Source of the DNA: Zobellella taiwanensis
GTDB lineage: Bacteria; Pseudomonadota; Gammaproteobacteria; Enterobacterales; Aeromonadaceae
DNA: 64,000 bases
Reading direction: 5' to 3'
NCBI RefSeq assembly: GCF_003012795.1
Contig: NZ_PXYH01000003.1
Location: 1 to 64,000, forward strand
Part shown: one piece after another, positions 1-8,719 of the stretch
Numbering within the stretch: position 1 is the first letter of the stretch
How the letters are laid out: each line of letters starts with the position of its first letter
Translations under genes and position numbers: made by a program
Notes under the pieces: generated by a model
The model's database searches: none
Told to the model about the DNA's origin: nothing
What the model saw: only the letters and a program-made list of their open reading frames with translations

Positions 1-127
1 TTGCGAAGGTCAAAACCGGCATCACTGTCCCCGAGTTCGGGGTAAGTTAATGGCATGAGCCGTATACGTGGCCCGTATGTACGGTTCTGTGAGAGGGATG
101 AGGCGGTAACGCCTCACCCTACTCGAT
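1..127 (+). mobile_element. 3' end of a group II intron (domains V and VI)
   Basis: Bases 57-87 fold as a domain V-like hairpin: GAGCCGTA pairs with TACGGTTC, followed by a 2-nt TG bulge and a TACG/CGTA upper stem. Bases 90-125 fold as domain VI, with a GAGGCG/CGCCTC stem, GGG/CCC below it, and an unpaired A in CCCTACTC that would be the branch point. The intron would end at AT (126-127), the usual 3' boundary dinucleotide. The reverse transcriptase gene would lie upstream, outside the window; bases 1-50 may hold its last codons but the frame cannot be decided. Domain V is 31 nt instead of the usual 34, so the exact class is uncertain. Confidence 0.72.
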
Positions 128-150
128 GGTCGATACAAGATCGGCAAAAC

Positions 151-176
151 AAAAAAGCGCCGGTCGGCGCTTTTTT
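151..176. terminator. Bidirectional rho-independent terminator
   Basis: A perfect 11-bp inverted repeat, AAAAAAGCGCC and GGCGCTTTTTT around GGTC, gives a GC stem flanked by A and T runs on both strands. It lies 20 bp beyond the stop of tctA (minus strand) and 24 bp beyond the group II intron end, so it can stop transcription from both sides. Confidence 0.9.
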
Positions 177-196
177 GATTAAGGGCTGTGATCCGT

Positions 197-1711
197 TCAG
201 GCCAGCTTGGTCTTGCCCGAGGCCATCAGCCGGCGCACGATCTTTTTCAACAGCGGAGCGAACAGCGACAGGGCGGCCAGTACCAGCAGCCACATGGAAA
301 TGGGTTTGTCGACAAAGGTCATCCAGTCGCCGCCGGAGATCTGCAGGGCACGGCGCATGGACTCTTCCATGATGGCGCCGAGGATCAAGGCCAGGATCAG
401 CGGGGCTGTGGGAAAGCCATACAGCTTCATAACGAGGCCGATCAGGCCGAAGCCGAGCAACAGCAGCAGGTCGAACACGTTGAAGCTCAGGCCATAGACG
501 CCGATCATGCAGAAGATCAGGATCATTGCCAGCAGCAGTGGCTTGGGCATGTCCAGCAGCCGGGCGATGTAGGGAATGAGCGGCAGGTTCAGCACCAGCA
601 GGAAGATGTTGCCCACATACATACTGGCGATCACGCCCCAGAACACGTCCGGACGCTGCTCCAGCATCATGGGGCCCGGGGTCACGCCCATCACCAGCAG
701 GGCTCCGAGCAGCACGGCGGTGGAGCCGGAGCCGGGTACACCCAGGGTCAGCAGGGGGACGAAGGAGCCGCCGCAGGCGGCGTTGTTGGCCGACTCGGGA
801 CCGGCCACGCCCTTGATATTGCCCTTGCCGAAGGTATCGCCGTCCTTGGCCAGGCGTTTTTCCAGACTGTAGCCGAGGAAGGAGGCGACGGTGGCGCCGG
901 CGCCGGGCAGTACACCAATGAAAAAGCCGAGTACCGAGTTACGGCCAATGGGGCCGGCGATCTCCTTGACTTCGGCCTTGCTCAGCTTGAGCGAGCCGAT
1001 GTTGTTTCGCGGCTGCTCTTTGCCGCCGCCGCCCTTGAGCAGCATGTAGAACACTTCCGCCAGGGCGAACACGCCCAGGGCCACCACCAGGAAGTCGATG
1101 CCGTCGAGCAGTTCCAGGCTGCCGAAGGTGTAGCGCTCGGTACCGGTCTGCAGATCGATACCGACGATGGAGATCATCATGCCCACCACGGCGGCGATCA
1201 GCCCCTTGACCAGGGACTTGTCGGACAGGCTGACCACGGCGGTCAGGCCGAGCAGCATGAGGGCGAAATATTCGGCCGGGCCAAAACTCACCGCCACCTT
1301 GGACAGCAGGGGAGCGATCAGCATCAGGCCGATCACCGACACTGTGCCGCCGATGAAGGAGGCATAGGCGGCGATGGCCAGGGCCTTGCCCGCCATGCCT
1401 TTCCTGGCCATGGGGTAGCCATCGAAAGAGGTGGCCACGGTGCCGGCCACGCCCGGCGCGTTGAGCAGGATGGAGGAGGTGGAGCCGCCGAAGATGGCGC
1501 CGTAGTACACCCCGGACATCAGGATCAGGCCCGAGGCGGGATCCATGCTGAAGGTGATGGGGATCATCAGCGCCAGGGCGCTGATGGGACCGAGGCCGGG
1601 CAGCATGCCGATAATGGTGCCGGCGAATACACCGACGAACACATAGGCGATGTTCATCGGGTCCAGGGCCACGCTAAAGCCGTACAGCAGGCTGTTGAAT
1701 GCATCCATCAT
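197..1711 (-). CDS. tctA: Tripartite tricarboxylate transporter, large membrane subunit TctA
   Basis: 504-residue polytopic inner-membrane protein of the TctA family, the usual length for the large permease subunit of the TTT (tripartite tricarboxylate transporter) class of secondary, binding-protein-dependent carriers. The two family signature regions are visible: GLGPISALALMIP and YYGAIFGGSTSSILLN near residues 40-85, and GVLPGAGATVASFLGY with PESANNAACGGSFVP near residues 265-315. It starts ATG ATG behind an AAAGG site. It is the last gene of tctC-tctB-tctA. The substrate cannot be read from this subunit; citrate-like carboxylates are the family norm and the neighbouring citrate-type two-component system supports that. 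Confidence 0.95.
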   Translation of the reverse strand: MMDAFNSLLYGFSVALDPMNIAYVFVGVFAGTIIGMLPGLGPISALALMIPITFSMDPASGLILMSGVYYGAIFGGSTSSILLNAPGVAGTVATSFDGYPMARKGMAGKALAIAAYASFIGGTVSVIGLMLIAPLLSKVAVSFGPAEYFALMLLGLTAVVSLSDKSLVKGLIAAVVGMMISIVGIDLQTGTERYTFGSLELLDGIDFLVVALGVFALAEVFYMLLKGGGGKEQPRNNIGSLKLSKAEVKEIAGPIGRNSVLGFFIGVLPGAGATVASFLGYSLEKRLAKDGDTFGKGNIKGVAGPESANNAACGGSFVPLLTLGVPGSGSTAVLLGALLVMGVTPGPMMLEQRPDVFWGVIASMYVGNIFLLVLNLPLIPYIARLLDMPKPLLLAMILIFCMIGVYGLSFNVFDLLLLLGFGLIGLVMKLYGFPTAPLILALILGAIMEESMRRALQISGGDWMTFVDKPISMWLLVLAALSLFAPLLKKIVRRLMASGKTKLA

Positions 1712-1762
1712 AGTGGTAAACCTTTGATTATTCCTGAATAAAGGTAAGTCGGTGGGCGAGGC

Positions 1763-2245
1763 CTAGAACGGCAGTATGCCGGTTGGCAGGTAGACGTCCA
1801 TCACGTAACTCATCATGACATAGAGCGCCAGCACCACGCCGCCCGAAGCCAGCAGGTTGACCTTGTGGTTACGGTAACCGTAGTAGTAGGCCAGGCCGCA
1901 GCACAGCAGGATGGAGGTGACCACAAAGCCCACCGGCTGCAGGGCGAAGGCGTAGCCGACAATGGCCGCCGAGGTCACCGCCACCCGCATGCGCGGGCTG
2001 GTCCAGAGCGTATCGTCGCCGGCCGCCGGGCTGTCTTCCTCGTCCTGCTCCCGGTGGGCGGGAGCCTCGAGGAACAGCAGGATGGACAGGATCAGCAGGG
2101 CGCCGCCCAGCACCTTGGGAAAGGTGTCCGAGTCGACGGGACGGGGCAGGGAAAATCCGGGGATCTGGAACGCCATCCACAAATAGCCGAGGGACACCAG
2201 GGCCAGGATGATGCCGATTTTCTGGTTGATGTTGAGCTTGTTCAT
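1763..2245 (-). CDS. tctB: Tripartite tricarboxylate transporter, small membrane subunit TctB
   Basis: 160 residues with about four hydrophobic segments (near residues 10-28, 40-58, 88-125 and 130-152), which is the TctB pattern. A charged Glu/Asp-rich loop lies around residues 62-75. TctB partners TctA in the membrane and is required for uptake but its detailed role is poorly known. The gene sits 52 bp after tctC and 51 bp before tctA, consistent with one transcript. Confidence 0.92.
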   Translation of the reverse strand: MNKLNINQKIGIILALVSLGYLWMAFQIPGFSLPRPVDSDTFPKVLGGALLILSILLFLEAPAHREQDEEDSPAAGDDTLWTSPRMRVAVTSAAIVGYAFALQPVGFVVTSILLCCGLAYYYGYRNHKVNLLASGGVVLALYVMMSYVMDVYLPTGILPF

Positions 2246-2297
2246 AACAATACCTGTGCTTTAAGGGTGACGGAGTCGCCTCCGTCACCGCCGTCCA

Positions 2298-3299
2298 TTA
2301 GCGCCGCAGCAGGCCCAGGTCGCCCAGTATGGTGCTGAACTGGTCAAGCTGGGTGTCCAGGAAGGCACCGAAGGCCTCGCCATCCTGATAGGCGTCTATC
2401 CAGCCCAGCTGTTCGCTGGCCTGTTTCCAGGCATCGGTCTGTACCATGCGGGAAAACAGATCCTCGTAGTAGGCCCGGGCCTCGGGGGACATGTTTTTCG
2501 GACCCATGACGCCGCGCCAGATGTCGAAGGTGTAGTCGACGCCCTGCTCCTTGAAGGTGGGCACGCCGGCCAGGACGCCGCCCAGGCGCTCGGGAGACGA
2601 CACCGCCAGGGCGCGCAGCTCGCCGCCTTCCAGCTGGCCCGCCGACTCGCCGGCCCCGCTGATCACCGCTTCCACATGGTTGCCCATCAGGCTGACCATG
2701 GCCTCACCGCCGCCGGAAAAGGCGATGTAGTTGACATTGCGCGCTTCCAGGCCGGCCTCGGCGGCGGCCCCGGCGATGGCTATGTGGTCCATGGAGCCGG
2801 CGGCAGAGCCGCCGCCCACGCTCAGGCCGGGGTTGGCCTTCATCGCGGCGAACAGGTCATTGATGTCCTGATAGGGCGAATCCTTGCGCACCAGAATGAT
2901 GGCGTAATCGGTGTTCAGCTTGGCGATGGGGGTGAAATCCTTGTGGCTGAACCGCGAAGTGCCGGCCAGGGGCACCAGTATGATGGGCGGGCTGGTGGCG
3001 AACAGCTTGTGGTCGTTTTTGGCGTCGCGGGCAATCTGGGCCCAGGCCACGGCACCACCGCCGCCGGGCACGTTGATGGCGGCGAAGTTCTGGGGGGCCA
3101 GTTTTTCGGTCTGGATCACCATGCCGGCGGTACGCACCAGGGTATCCCAGCCACCGCCGGGGTTGGCGGGAGCGATAAACTCCACGGGGCGGGTGGGTTG
3201 CCAGTCCTGGGCCTGGACCTCTGCCTGGGCACCGAGGGCCAGCAGCGGCAGGGCGGCCAGGCCAAGGCGTTTGAAGGGTTTGCGCAGGGCGTTGAACAT
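2298..3299 (-). CDS. tctC: Tripartite tricarboxylate transporter, periplasmic binding protein TctC
   Basis: 333 residues, typical of the Bug/TctC extracytoplasmic receptor family. It has a Sec signal peptide (basic MFNALRKPFKR, hydrophobic stretch, cleavage near AQAEVQAQ) and the family features PVEFIAPANPGGGWD and GGGGAVAW. It binds the substrate in the periplasm and delivers it to TctAB. It is the first gene of the transporter operon, 120 bp downstream of the response regulator, with an AGGAG ribosome site just before the ATG. Specificity in this family is very broad (citrate, dicarboxylates, aromatic acids), so the ligand is open. Confidence 0.93.
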   Translation of the reverse strand: MFNALRKPFKRLGLAALPLLALGAQAEVQAQDWQPTRPVEFIAPANPGGGWDTLVRTAGMVIQTEKLAPQNFAAINVPGGGGAVAWAQIARDAKNDHKLFATSPPIILVPLAGTSRFSHKDFTPIAKLNTDYAIILVRKDSPYQDINDLFAAMKANPGLSVGGGSAAGSMDHIAIAGAAAEAGLEARNVNYIAFSGGGEAMVSLMGNHVEAVISGAGESAGQLEGGELRALAVSSPERLGGVLAGVPTFKEQGVDYTFDIWRGVMGPKNMSPEARAYYEDLFSRMVQTDAWKQASEQLGWIDAYQDGEAFGAFLDTQLDQFSTILGDLGLLRR

Positions 3300-3419
3300 G
3301 AGGTTCTCCTTTATCGTCCTTGTTAATGTCCTGTGAAAGATAAAGGCGGGAGTGTTACCGGAACAAGTTTTGGGGCATAAGGAAAAAAAACGGCATTAAG
3401 GTGATTTTGTGCATATTGT
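3300..3419 (-). promoter_or_regulatory. Probable tctCBA promoter and leader region
   Basis: This 120-bp AT-rich stretch separates the response regulator gene from tctC on the same strand. On the minus strand it holds AT-rich elements (ATGCACAAAATC, TTAATGCC, a run of eight T) of the kind bound by CitB/DpiA-type regulators. No clear -35/-10 pair or sigma-54 box could be fixed, so this is a positional call. Confidence 0.4.
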
Positions 3420-4139
3420 TCACGGGCCGGCGTCAGGGCTCAGGCGGTAGCGCCGCTCGGGCCGGCCGACCTCGCCGTAGGCCTGCTCGGCGCAGGCCTC
3501 GCCCCGGGAAACCAGGAACTCCAGATAACGGCGGGCGGTGGAGCGGCTGGCACCGATGGCCTGGGCCAGTTCCACCGCGGTTTGCGGCCGCCGGGCCTGG
3601 ACCAGGGTGGCGATGACCGTATCCAGGGTGAGTTTGTCGATGCCCTTGGGCAGGGCCCCCGCCGGGGCTGGCGCCGGTTGCGGGCGGCCTGCGGGCCGGC
3701 GGTTGAGTGCCTGGTCCAGCTCTTCCTGGCTGATTTCCTGCTTTTGTTCGAGCCAGGATCGCTCCCGCAGGAAGCGGTCGAGCATGTGGGCCATGCGTTC
3801 TTGCTGGGTGGGTTTGATCAGGTAGTCGAATACGCCGCCGCGCAGGGCTTCCTGTATGGTGTCCACTTCCCGGGCGGCGGTGACCATGACAATGTCGATA
3901 TGGCGGTAAAGCCGGCGGATTTCCCACAGCAGTTCAAGCCCGGTAGCATCGGGGATGTAGGCGTCGAGCAGGATCAGGCTGACTTCTTCGCCCCGCCCGG
4001 CGAGAAAGGCCAGCGCCTCGGCACGGGTCCTGGCTTCGCCAAGCACCCTGAAGCCTGGGCTGTGTTCCACGAACTGGCGGTTGATGTCGCTGATGCGAAA
4101 ATCGTCCTCGACGATCAGGACCCCATGGGGCTGATTCAT
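3420..4139 (-). CDS. CitB/DpiA-family response regulator
   Basis: 239 residues. An N-terminal receiver domain (residues about 6-120) has the acidic pair in IVEDD, the phospho-acceptor Asp in LILLDAYIPDATG and the conserved Lys in YLIKPTQ. The C-terminal part (about 170-235) contains a winged helix-turn-helix (TAVELAQAIGASRSTARRYLEFLV) as in CitB, DpiA and DcuR. It would activate transcription of carboxylate transport genes after phosphorylation by the kinase encoded 2 bp upstream. Start at ATG behind GGAGGAAGAA. Its position right before tctCBA makes that operon the obvious target, which is inference. Confidence 0.92.
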   Translation of the reverse strand: MNQPHGVLIVEDDFRISDINRQFVEHSPGFRVLGEARTRAEALAFLAGRGEEVSLILLDAYIPDATGLELLWEIRRLYRHIDIVMVTAAREVDTIQEALRGGVFDYLIKPTQQERMAHMLDRFLRERSWLEQKQEISQEELDQALNRRPAGRPQPAPAPAGALPKGIDKLTLDTVIATLVQARRPQTAVELAQAIGASRSTARRYLEFLVSRGEACAEQAYGEVGRPERRYRLSPDAGP

Positions 4140-4141
4140 GG

Positions 4142-5839
4142 TTATTCTTCCTCCCTGGCGGTCACCGAGGCCTTGGCCAGGGTGACGATAAAACAGGCTC
4201 CGCCCAGATCGCCGTCTTCGAGACTGACGTCGCCGCCGTGCTCCAGGCAGAGCTGGCGCACCAGCGCCAGGCCGATGCCCCTGTGCTGGCCGGCCTTGGT
4301 GGTGAAGCCGTCCTGAAAAATCTGCTCCAGCAGCGCCGGCTCCACACCCGGGCCGTTGTCCTCCACCTCGAACAGCAGCTGTTCCCCGAGATCGGTAAAG
4401 AACAGCCTTACCCTGGGGTTGCCTTCCCGGCTGTGCAGGGCGGCATCCACGGCGTTATTGAGCAGGTTGCCGAGTACGCTGAGCAGGGCCTGCTGGCCGC
4501 CCGGGCTCAGGGGGGTGTGCAGGGCGCTGTGTTCGACGATGTCCAGCTGTACGCCTTGTTGCTCGGCATCGGCCAGCTTGCCGAGCAGGATGCCGCCCAC
4601 CAGGGGATCGGCAATCTGTTCCAGCACCGTGGCCAGCCGGGCCTGCTCCCTGGCCGTTTCCTGGTTGATCAGGGCCAGCGCCTGCTGGGGCTTGTTCAAT
4701 TGCAGCAGGCCGGAGATGGTGTACAGCTTGTTGGAGAATTCGTGGGCCTGCACCCGCAGGGCGTCCCGGTCCCGGTTGACTGCATTCAGTGCCAGCGACA
4801 GCTCGCGGATCTCCTGGCGGCTGCGAAAGGTGGCGACGGCACCTTCCACCCGGCCCTCGTGGATGATAGGGACCCGGTTGACTACCACCGGATGGTTGCC
4901 CACCCACATTTCCTGGTCGAACTGCCGCTCGCCGCTGGACAGCACCTCCCGCATCCGGGAGTTGGGCACCAGCTCCTGCACCGGCCGGCCCACCGCCGCC
5001 ACCTGGGGCGGCAGATCGAGGAAACGGCGGGCGGCCTGGTTGAGCAGGGTGATCTGCCCCTCCCGGTTGACCGCCACTATGCCCTCGTGGATGGACTGCA
5101 GTATGGCGTCCTTCTCCATCACCAGGCGGGCGATTTCGTGGGGCTCCAGCCCCAGGATCACTCTTTTCAGGTGCTGGGCCAGCCACCAGGCGCCGGCGAG
5201 GCCAAGCAGTACCATCAGGCCAATCAGGCTCCAGCCCAGGGCGAGGTGGTTGTCGATGTCGAGGTCCACCTTCTCCAGCATAAAACCGACCGACACTATG
5301 CCAATGATGTTGCCGTCGGTATCGCGCACCGGCGCTTTGCCGCGGATGGCCTCGCCCAGCGAGCCCTCCGCCTCCGAGATATAGGACTCGCCGCCGAGCA
5401 GGGCCCTGTCGTTGTCGCCGCCCACCATCGGCAGGCCCAGCCGCTCGGGCAGGGGGTGAGCCAGCCGGATCCCCCGGTGATCGCCCACCACCACATAGCG
5501 GGCACCGGTTTCAAGGCGGATGCGCTCGGCCAGGGGCTGGATCAGGGCTGCCGGATCCGGGCTGTCGAACGCCGCCACCAGGGCCGGCATCTGGGCCACG
5601 GTGCGGGCCACGCCGAGCGCGCGCAGACCAATCTGCTCGCTGATGATCTGGCTTTGACGATGGTTGAGGTAGGCCCCCTGCACCAGCAGGGTGGCCGCGA
5701 CCAGGGCACCCACCAGCAGCTGCACCTGGGTGCGAAAAGGCAGGGGGGCGAACCAGCGGTATGGTTTCGGCAAGGGGGCGACTCCGCAAAAGGCTGGCCA
5801 CCAGTGTATCGCCCCAGGCCGGGCCAAATCCAGCGTCAA
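4142..5839 (-). CDS. CitA/DpiB/DcuS-family sensor histidine kinase
   Basis: About 565 residues. A transmembrane helix lies near residues 35-55, followed by a periplasmic PAS-like/single Cache sensor domain with the family pattern VVGDHRGIRLAHP, LGEAIRGKAPV and IIGIVSVGF (about 110-200). A second TM segment lies near 205-225, then a cytoplasmic PAS domain, a Spo0B-type phospho-acceptor region with HEFSNKLYTISGLLQL (His near 365) and an ATPase domain with NLLNNAVDAA, DNGPGV and GIGLALV. It senses an external carboxylate and phosphorylates the adjacent regulator. The longest frame starts at TTG with no good ribosome site, so the start may lie a little downstream. It lies 3 bp after the HD-GYP gene. 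Confidence 0.9.
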   Translation of the reverse strand: MTLDLARPGAIHWWPAFCGVAPLPKPYRWFAPLPFRTQVQLLVGALVAATLLVQGAYLNHRQSQIISEQIGLRALGVARTVAQMPALVAAFDSPDPAALIQPLAERIRLETGARYVVVGDHRGIRLAHPLPERLGLPMVGGDNDRALLGGESYISEAEGSLGEAIRGKAPVRDTDGNIIGIVSVGFMLEKVDLDIDNHLALGWSLIGLMVLLGLAGAWWLAQHLKRVILGLEPHEIARLVMEKDAILQSIHEGIVAVNREGQITLLNQAARRFLDLPPQVAAVGRPVQELVPNSRMREVLSSGERQFDQEMWVGNHPVVVNRVPIIHEGRVEGAVATFRSRQEIRELSLALNAVNRDRDALRVQAHEFSNKLYTISGLLQLNKPQQALALINQETAREQARLATVLEQIADPLVGGILLGKLADAEQQGVQLDIVEHSALHTPLSPGGQQALLSVLGNLLNNAVDAALHSREGNPRVRLFFTDLGEQLLFEVEDNGPGVEPALLEQIFQDGFTTKAGQHRGIGLALVRQLCLEHGGDVSLEDGDLGGACFIVTLAKASVTAREEE

Positions 5840-5842
5840 TGG

Positions 5843-8638
5843 CTAGAGGCCGGCCTCGGCCAGCAGCCGTTGAGCATCCACCTCGTCCAGTTGCGCCGGT
5901 GCCAGGAAGCGCCGGCCGTAGTCCAGGTAGAGCCGCCGTTCGATAAAAAAGCGAAACAGCTCCGGATCCAGGTGCCGCTCCCTGACCATGGTGGCCATGA
6001 TGGCCAGGGACTGGCTCACCGTCTTGGCTTCCTTATAGGGGCGGTCGGCGGCGGTCAGGGCCTCGAACACATCGGCCAGGGCCATCATCCGCGCGGTCAG
6101 GGGCAAGTCGCCGGCAGGGACACCCCTGGGATAGCCGCCGCCATCCATCCGTTCGTGATGGCTGGCCGCCAGCAGCGGTACTTCGCTCAGGTGGCGGGGA
6201 TAGGACAGCTGGCTGAGCATGATCAGGGTATGCACCATATGGGCCTGTATGGTGTAGCGTTCTTCCGCCGTCAGGGTGCCGCGCCGGGTCGCCAGGTTGT
6301 AGCACTCGCCCAGGTTGAGCCGCAGCGCCGGCTGGGCCAGGGTGATACCCCAGGGATTGTCGGCGGTGATCCGCTGGGCCGGCGGGTAGGGGATGCGATG
6401 CCAGGGATGATCCGCCAGCAGCGGCTCCCATACCGGCAGCGGTCCGCCCGGGCCACGACGTTCCGCTTCTTCCCACGACAACCCCAGGGTATCGTCCAGG
6501 GTGCGCAGCCAGCGCTCCCGGGCGATGCGCTCCAGGCGCGCCAGTTGTTCGTCGCCGAGCGACTCCTGGCTCAGATTGAGGGCGGCGATAAAGGCAAAGT
6601 CCTGATCCAGCCGACGCTGGCGGCGGTGCCGGCGGGGAGCCAGGCGACGGGCATCGCCGCCGCCGGCCAGGGCTCGCCAGTAGTCGATGTCGGCATCCCG
6701 CTTGAGCACTTCAAAACGCATGCGGATCTCGTGCAGCCGGTTGTACAGGGTTTCCAGCTTGGTGGCCTTGTCGATCACGTGCTCCGGCGTCACCACCTTG
6801 CCGCAGTCGTGCAGCCAGGCGGCCATGCGCAGCGCCTCCCACTGGCCCTCGTCGAGCCGGAACCCGGCCAGGGGACCGGTATCGGCCTCGCTGGCGGCGC
6901 GGGCCAGCATCAGGGTCAGCTCCGGCACCCGCTGGCAGTGGCCGCTGGTGTAGGGGGACTTGGCGTCGATGGCCGAGGCGATCACCTGCACCACCGATTC
7001 GGTCATCTGTTTTTGCTGCTCGAACAGCGACATGTCTTCCAGAGCCAGGTTGGCGAACTCGCCGTAGTGCTCGATAAAGCGCCGCTTGCCGTCGGACAGG
7101 GGCGGTGCGCCGTAGCTCAGGCCCAGTATGATGGCGCCGTTGAGTTCGCCGAAGCGGTCGTAGAGCAGCCAGGGCAGTTCGAAGCGCAGACCGTGGCCGT
7201 CCAGTCCGGCCAGCAGTTGCCCGGCGATCTCCTCCGGCGGTGTGTCGGCGGCCAGTTCCAGCTGCTGGCGGGCGCCGTTTTGCCAGAGTGCCAGCCGTAT
7301 CCGACCATCCTGGCGACGGGCCCGGTAGATCAGGCAGCGCCGGCCGCCGCCCAGGCGCACTATGCCCCGGCTGACCTGTTCCAGCATGTCGTTGAAATCC
7401 CGGCTGCGGGCCAGTTGATGCAGTTCCCGGGTAAAGCTCGACAGGGTGTCGCAGGTCAGCCGCAGGGCGCCGTCCAGCATCGCCAGCTCCTTGTACAGGT
7501 GCTGCCCGGGACGGTAGTCGAAGTCGAACTCCTGGATGCTGCCCATGGCCTGGGCCATCTTCAACAGGGGCCGGGAAATGGCGCGGGAAGCCCAAATCAC
7601 TACCGGCAGGGTGAGCAGGATTAAGGCCAGGGTAAGCAGGATCTGGTTGCGGCTGAAGGCCAGCGCCTCGGCCATCAGGCTCTGGTAGGGCACCAGGGTG
7701 ACCAGCCGCAAATCCAGCCCCGGCAACTGGACCCGGGTTTGCTGGCCCAGCCAGCGGCGGCCGTCCACCCTGGCCTGCCAGGTGGCGGCATTGCGTTCCA
7801 GCAGGGGGGCAAAGCCCTCCAGGGTCGACAGGGGCGGCATACCGGTGCCGTCCTCGGTCGGCGGGTGCTCCAGGTTGCTGGCCAGAATACGGAATTCGGG
7901 CGCCTGCAGCAGCAGCGTCCTGGCGTCCGGCCGGTCCCGCCCGAGCAGCGCGGCCAGGTCGCTGAGCAGCAGGTCGGCGGCGAATACCCGGCCCTGCTCC
8001 CGGTCCGCCAGGGACAGGGTAAGCCCGGGCTGGCGCAGAAAGTAAAAGGAATAGGGCGGTGTTATGGCGGTGCCGGCGCGCATCAGGGCGGTATGGAACC
8101 AGGGCCGGGTACGGGCGTCGAAGCGGCTCTCGTCGACCAGGACCGACGACAGGGGCTGGCCGTCCCGGCCAAGGTAAACACGACGCACCGGCGCCGAGGG
8201 GTGGGTGATGTCCATCACCCAGTCGGCGCCGGTTGGAGCCTTGAAAAAGTCGCGCATGGCCCGGGTACGCATGGCCCGGAAAAACAACCCCCGGCCGTCG
8301 GCTTCGCCCAGGTAAAAGGAGATGGCCTGGGGATTGGCATCGAGCAGGGTCCGCATCAGCGGCCACCAGCGATCCGGCGATGATTCGGCCCCGGCCAGGT
8401 TGATACTGCTGGCGCGCATCAGTGCCAGGCCGGTGTCGATGCCGTGCAGGTTATGCACCAGCCGCTGGCCAAGTGTCTGCTCCAGGTGGTGGAGGCGGCG
8501 TTCGCTGTCCTGCAGCAAAAAATCACTGTGCTGGCGGTGCTGGGCGTAGATCAGCAGCAGGCCGAGCAGGACGATGATGACGGTGAACAGGCAACTGATG
8601 TAGAGCCTGAGGCTGAAGCGGGACAACGGCAGGGGCAT
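5843..8638 (-). CDS. Membrane HD-GYP domain protein, likely c-di-GMP phosphodiesterase
   Basis: 931 residues. TM1 at about 10-28, a large periplasmic sensory region (Cache-like), TM2 near 340-358, a HAMP-like stretch, a GAF-like segment, then the HD-GYP domain. The metal and signature residues are present: HDCGKVVTP near residue 609, a later HMVHT, HHERMDGGGYPRG near 826-838 and ALADVFEALTAADRPYK. HD-GYP proteins hydrolyse c-di-GMP. The HD and GYP motifs are about 215 residues apart, far more than in the compact RpfG-type domain. It is the first gene of a run with the kinase (3 bp) and regulator (2 bp), suggesting one transcript linking carboxylate sensing to c-di-GMP. Confidence 0.88.
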   Translation of the reverse strand: MPLPLSRFSLRLYISCLFTVIIVLLGLLLIYAQHRQHSDFLLQDSERRLHHLEQTLGQRLVHNLHGIDTGLALMRASSINLAGAESSPDRWWPLMRTLLDANPQAISFYLGEADGRGLFFRAMRTRAMRDFFKAPTGADWVMDITHPSAPVRRVYLGRDGQPLSSVLVDESRFDARTRPWFHTALMRAGTAITPPYSFYFLRQPGLTLSLADREQGRVFAADLLLSDLAALLGRDRPDARTLLLQAPEFRILASNLEHPPTEDGTGMPPLSTLEGFAPLLERNAATWQARVDGRRWLGQQTRVQLPGLDLRLVTLVPYQSLMAEALAFSRNQILLTLALILLTLPVVIWASRAISRPLLKMAQAMGSIQEFDFDYRPGQHLYKELAMLDGALRLTCDTLSSFTRELHQLARSRDFNDMLEQVSRGIVRLGGGRRCLIYRARRQDGRIRLALWQNGARQQLELAADTPPEEIAGQLLAGLDGHGLRFELPWLLYDRFGELNGAIILGLSYGAPPLSDGKRRFIEHYGEFANLALEDMSLFEQQKQMTESVVQVIASAIDAKSPYTSGHCQRVPELTLMLARAASEADTGPLAGFRLDEGQWEALRMAAWLHDCGKVVTPEHVIDKATKLETLYNRLHEIRMRFEVLKRDADIDYWRALAGGGDARRLAPRRHRRQRRLDQDFAFIAALNLSQESLGDEQLARLERIARERWLRTLDDTLGLSWEEAERRGPGGPLPVWEPLLADHPWHRIPYPPAQRITADNPWGITLAQPALRLNLGECYNLATRRGTLTAEERYTIQAHMVHTLIMLSQLSYPRHLSEVPLLAASHHERMDGGGYPRGVPAGDLPLTARMMALADVFEALTAADRPYKEAKTVSQSLAIMATMVRERHLDPELFRFFIERRLYLDYGRRFLAPAQLDEVDAQRLLAEAGL

Positions 8639-8719
8639 GGCGGCGTTCCGTGTGCGGGACTGCCATAAGCGTAGACGGCATGGACGGAGTTGGGGGCCGA
8701 ATCGGGTCCGGCCGTCCCT

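Noticed and set aside
3300-3419. Sigma-54 promoter before tctC
   Set aside because: No TGGCAC-N5-TTGC type element could be found; the GG/GC spacing does not fit.
4238-7624. Very long plus-strand open frame (1128 codons) opposite the kinase and HD-GYP genes
   Set aside because: Pure antisense shadow caused by high GC; low-complexity Gln/His/Gly-rich translation and no family motifs, while the minus strand encodes clear domain proteins.
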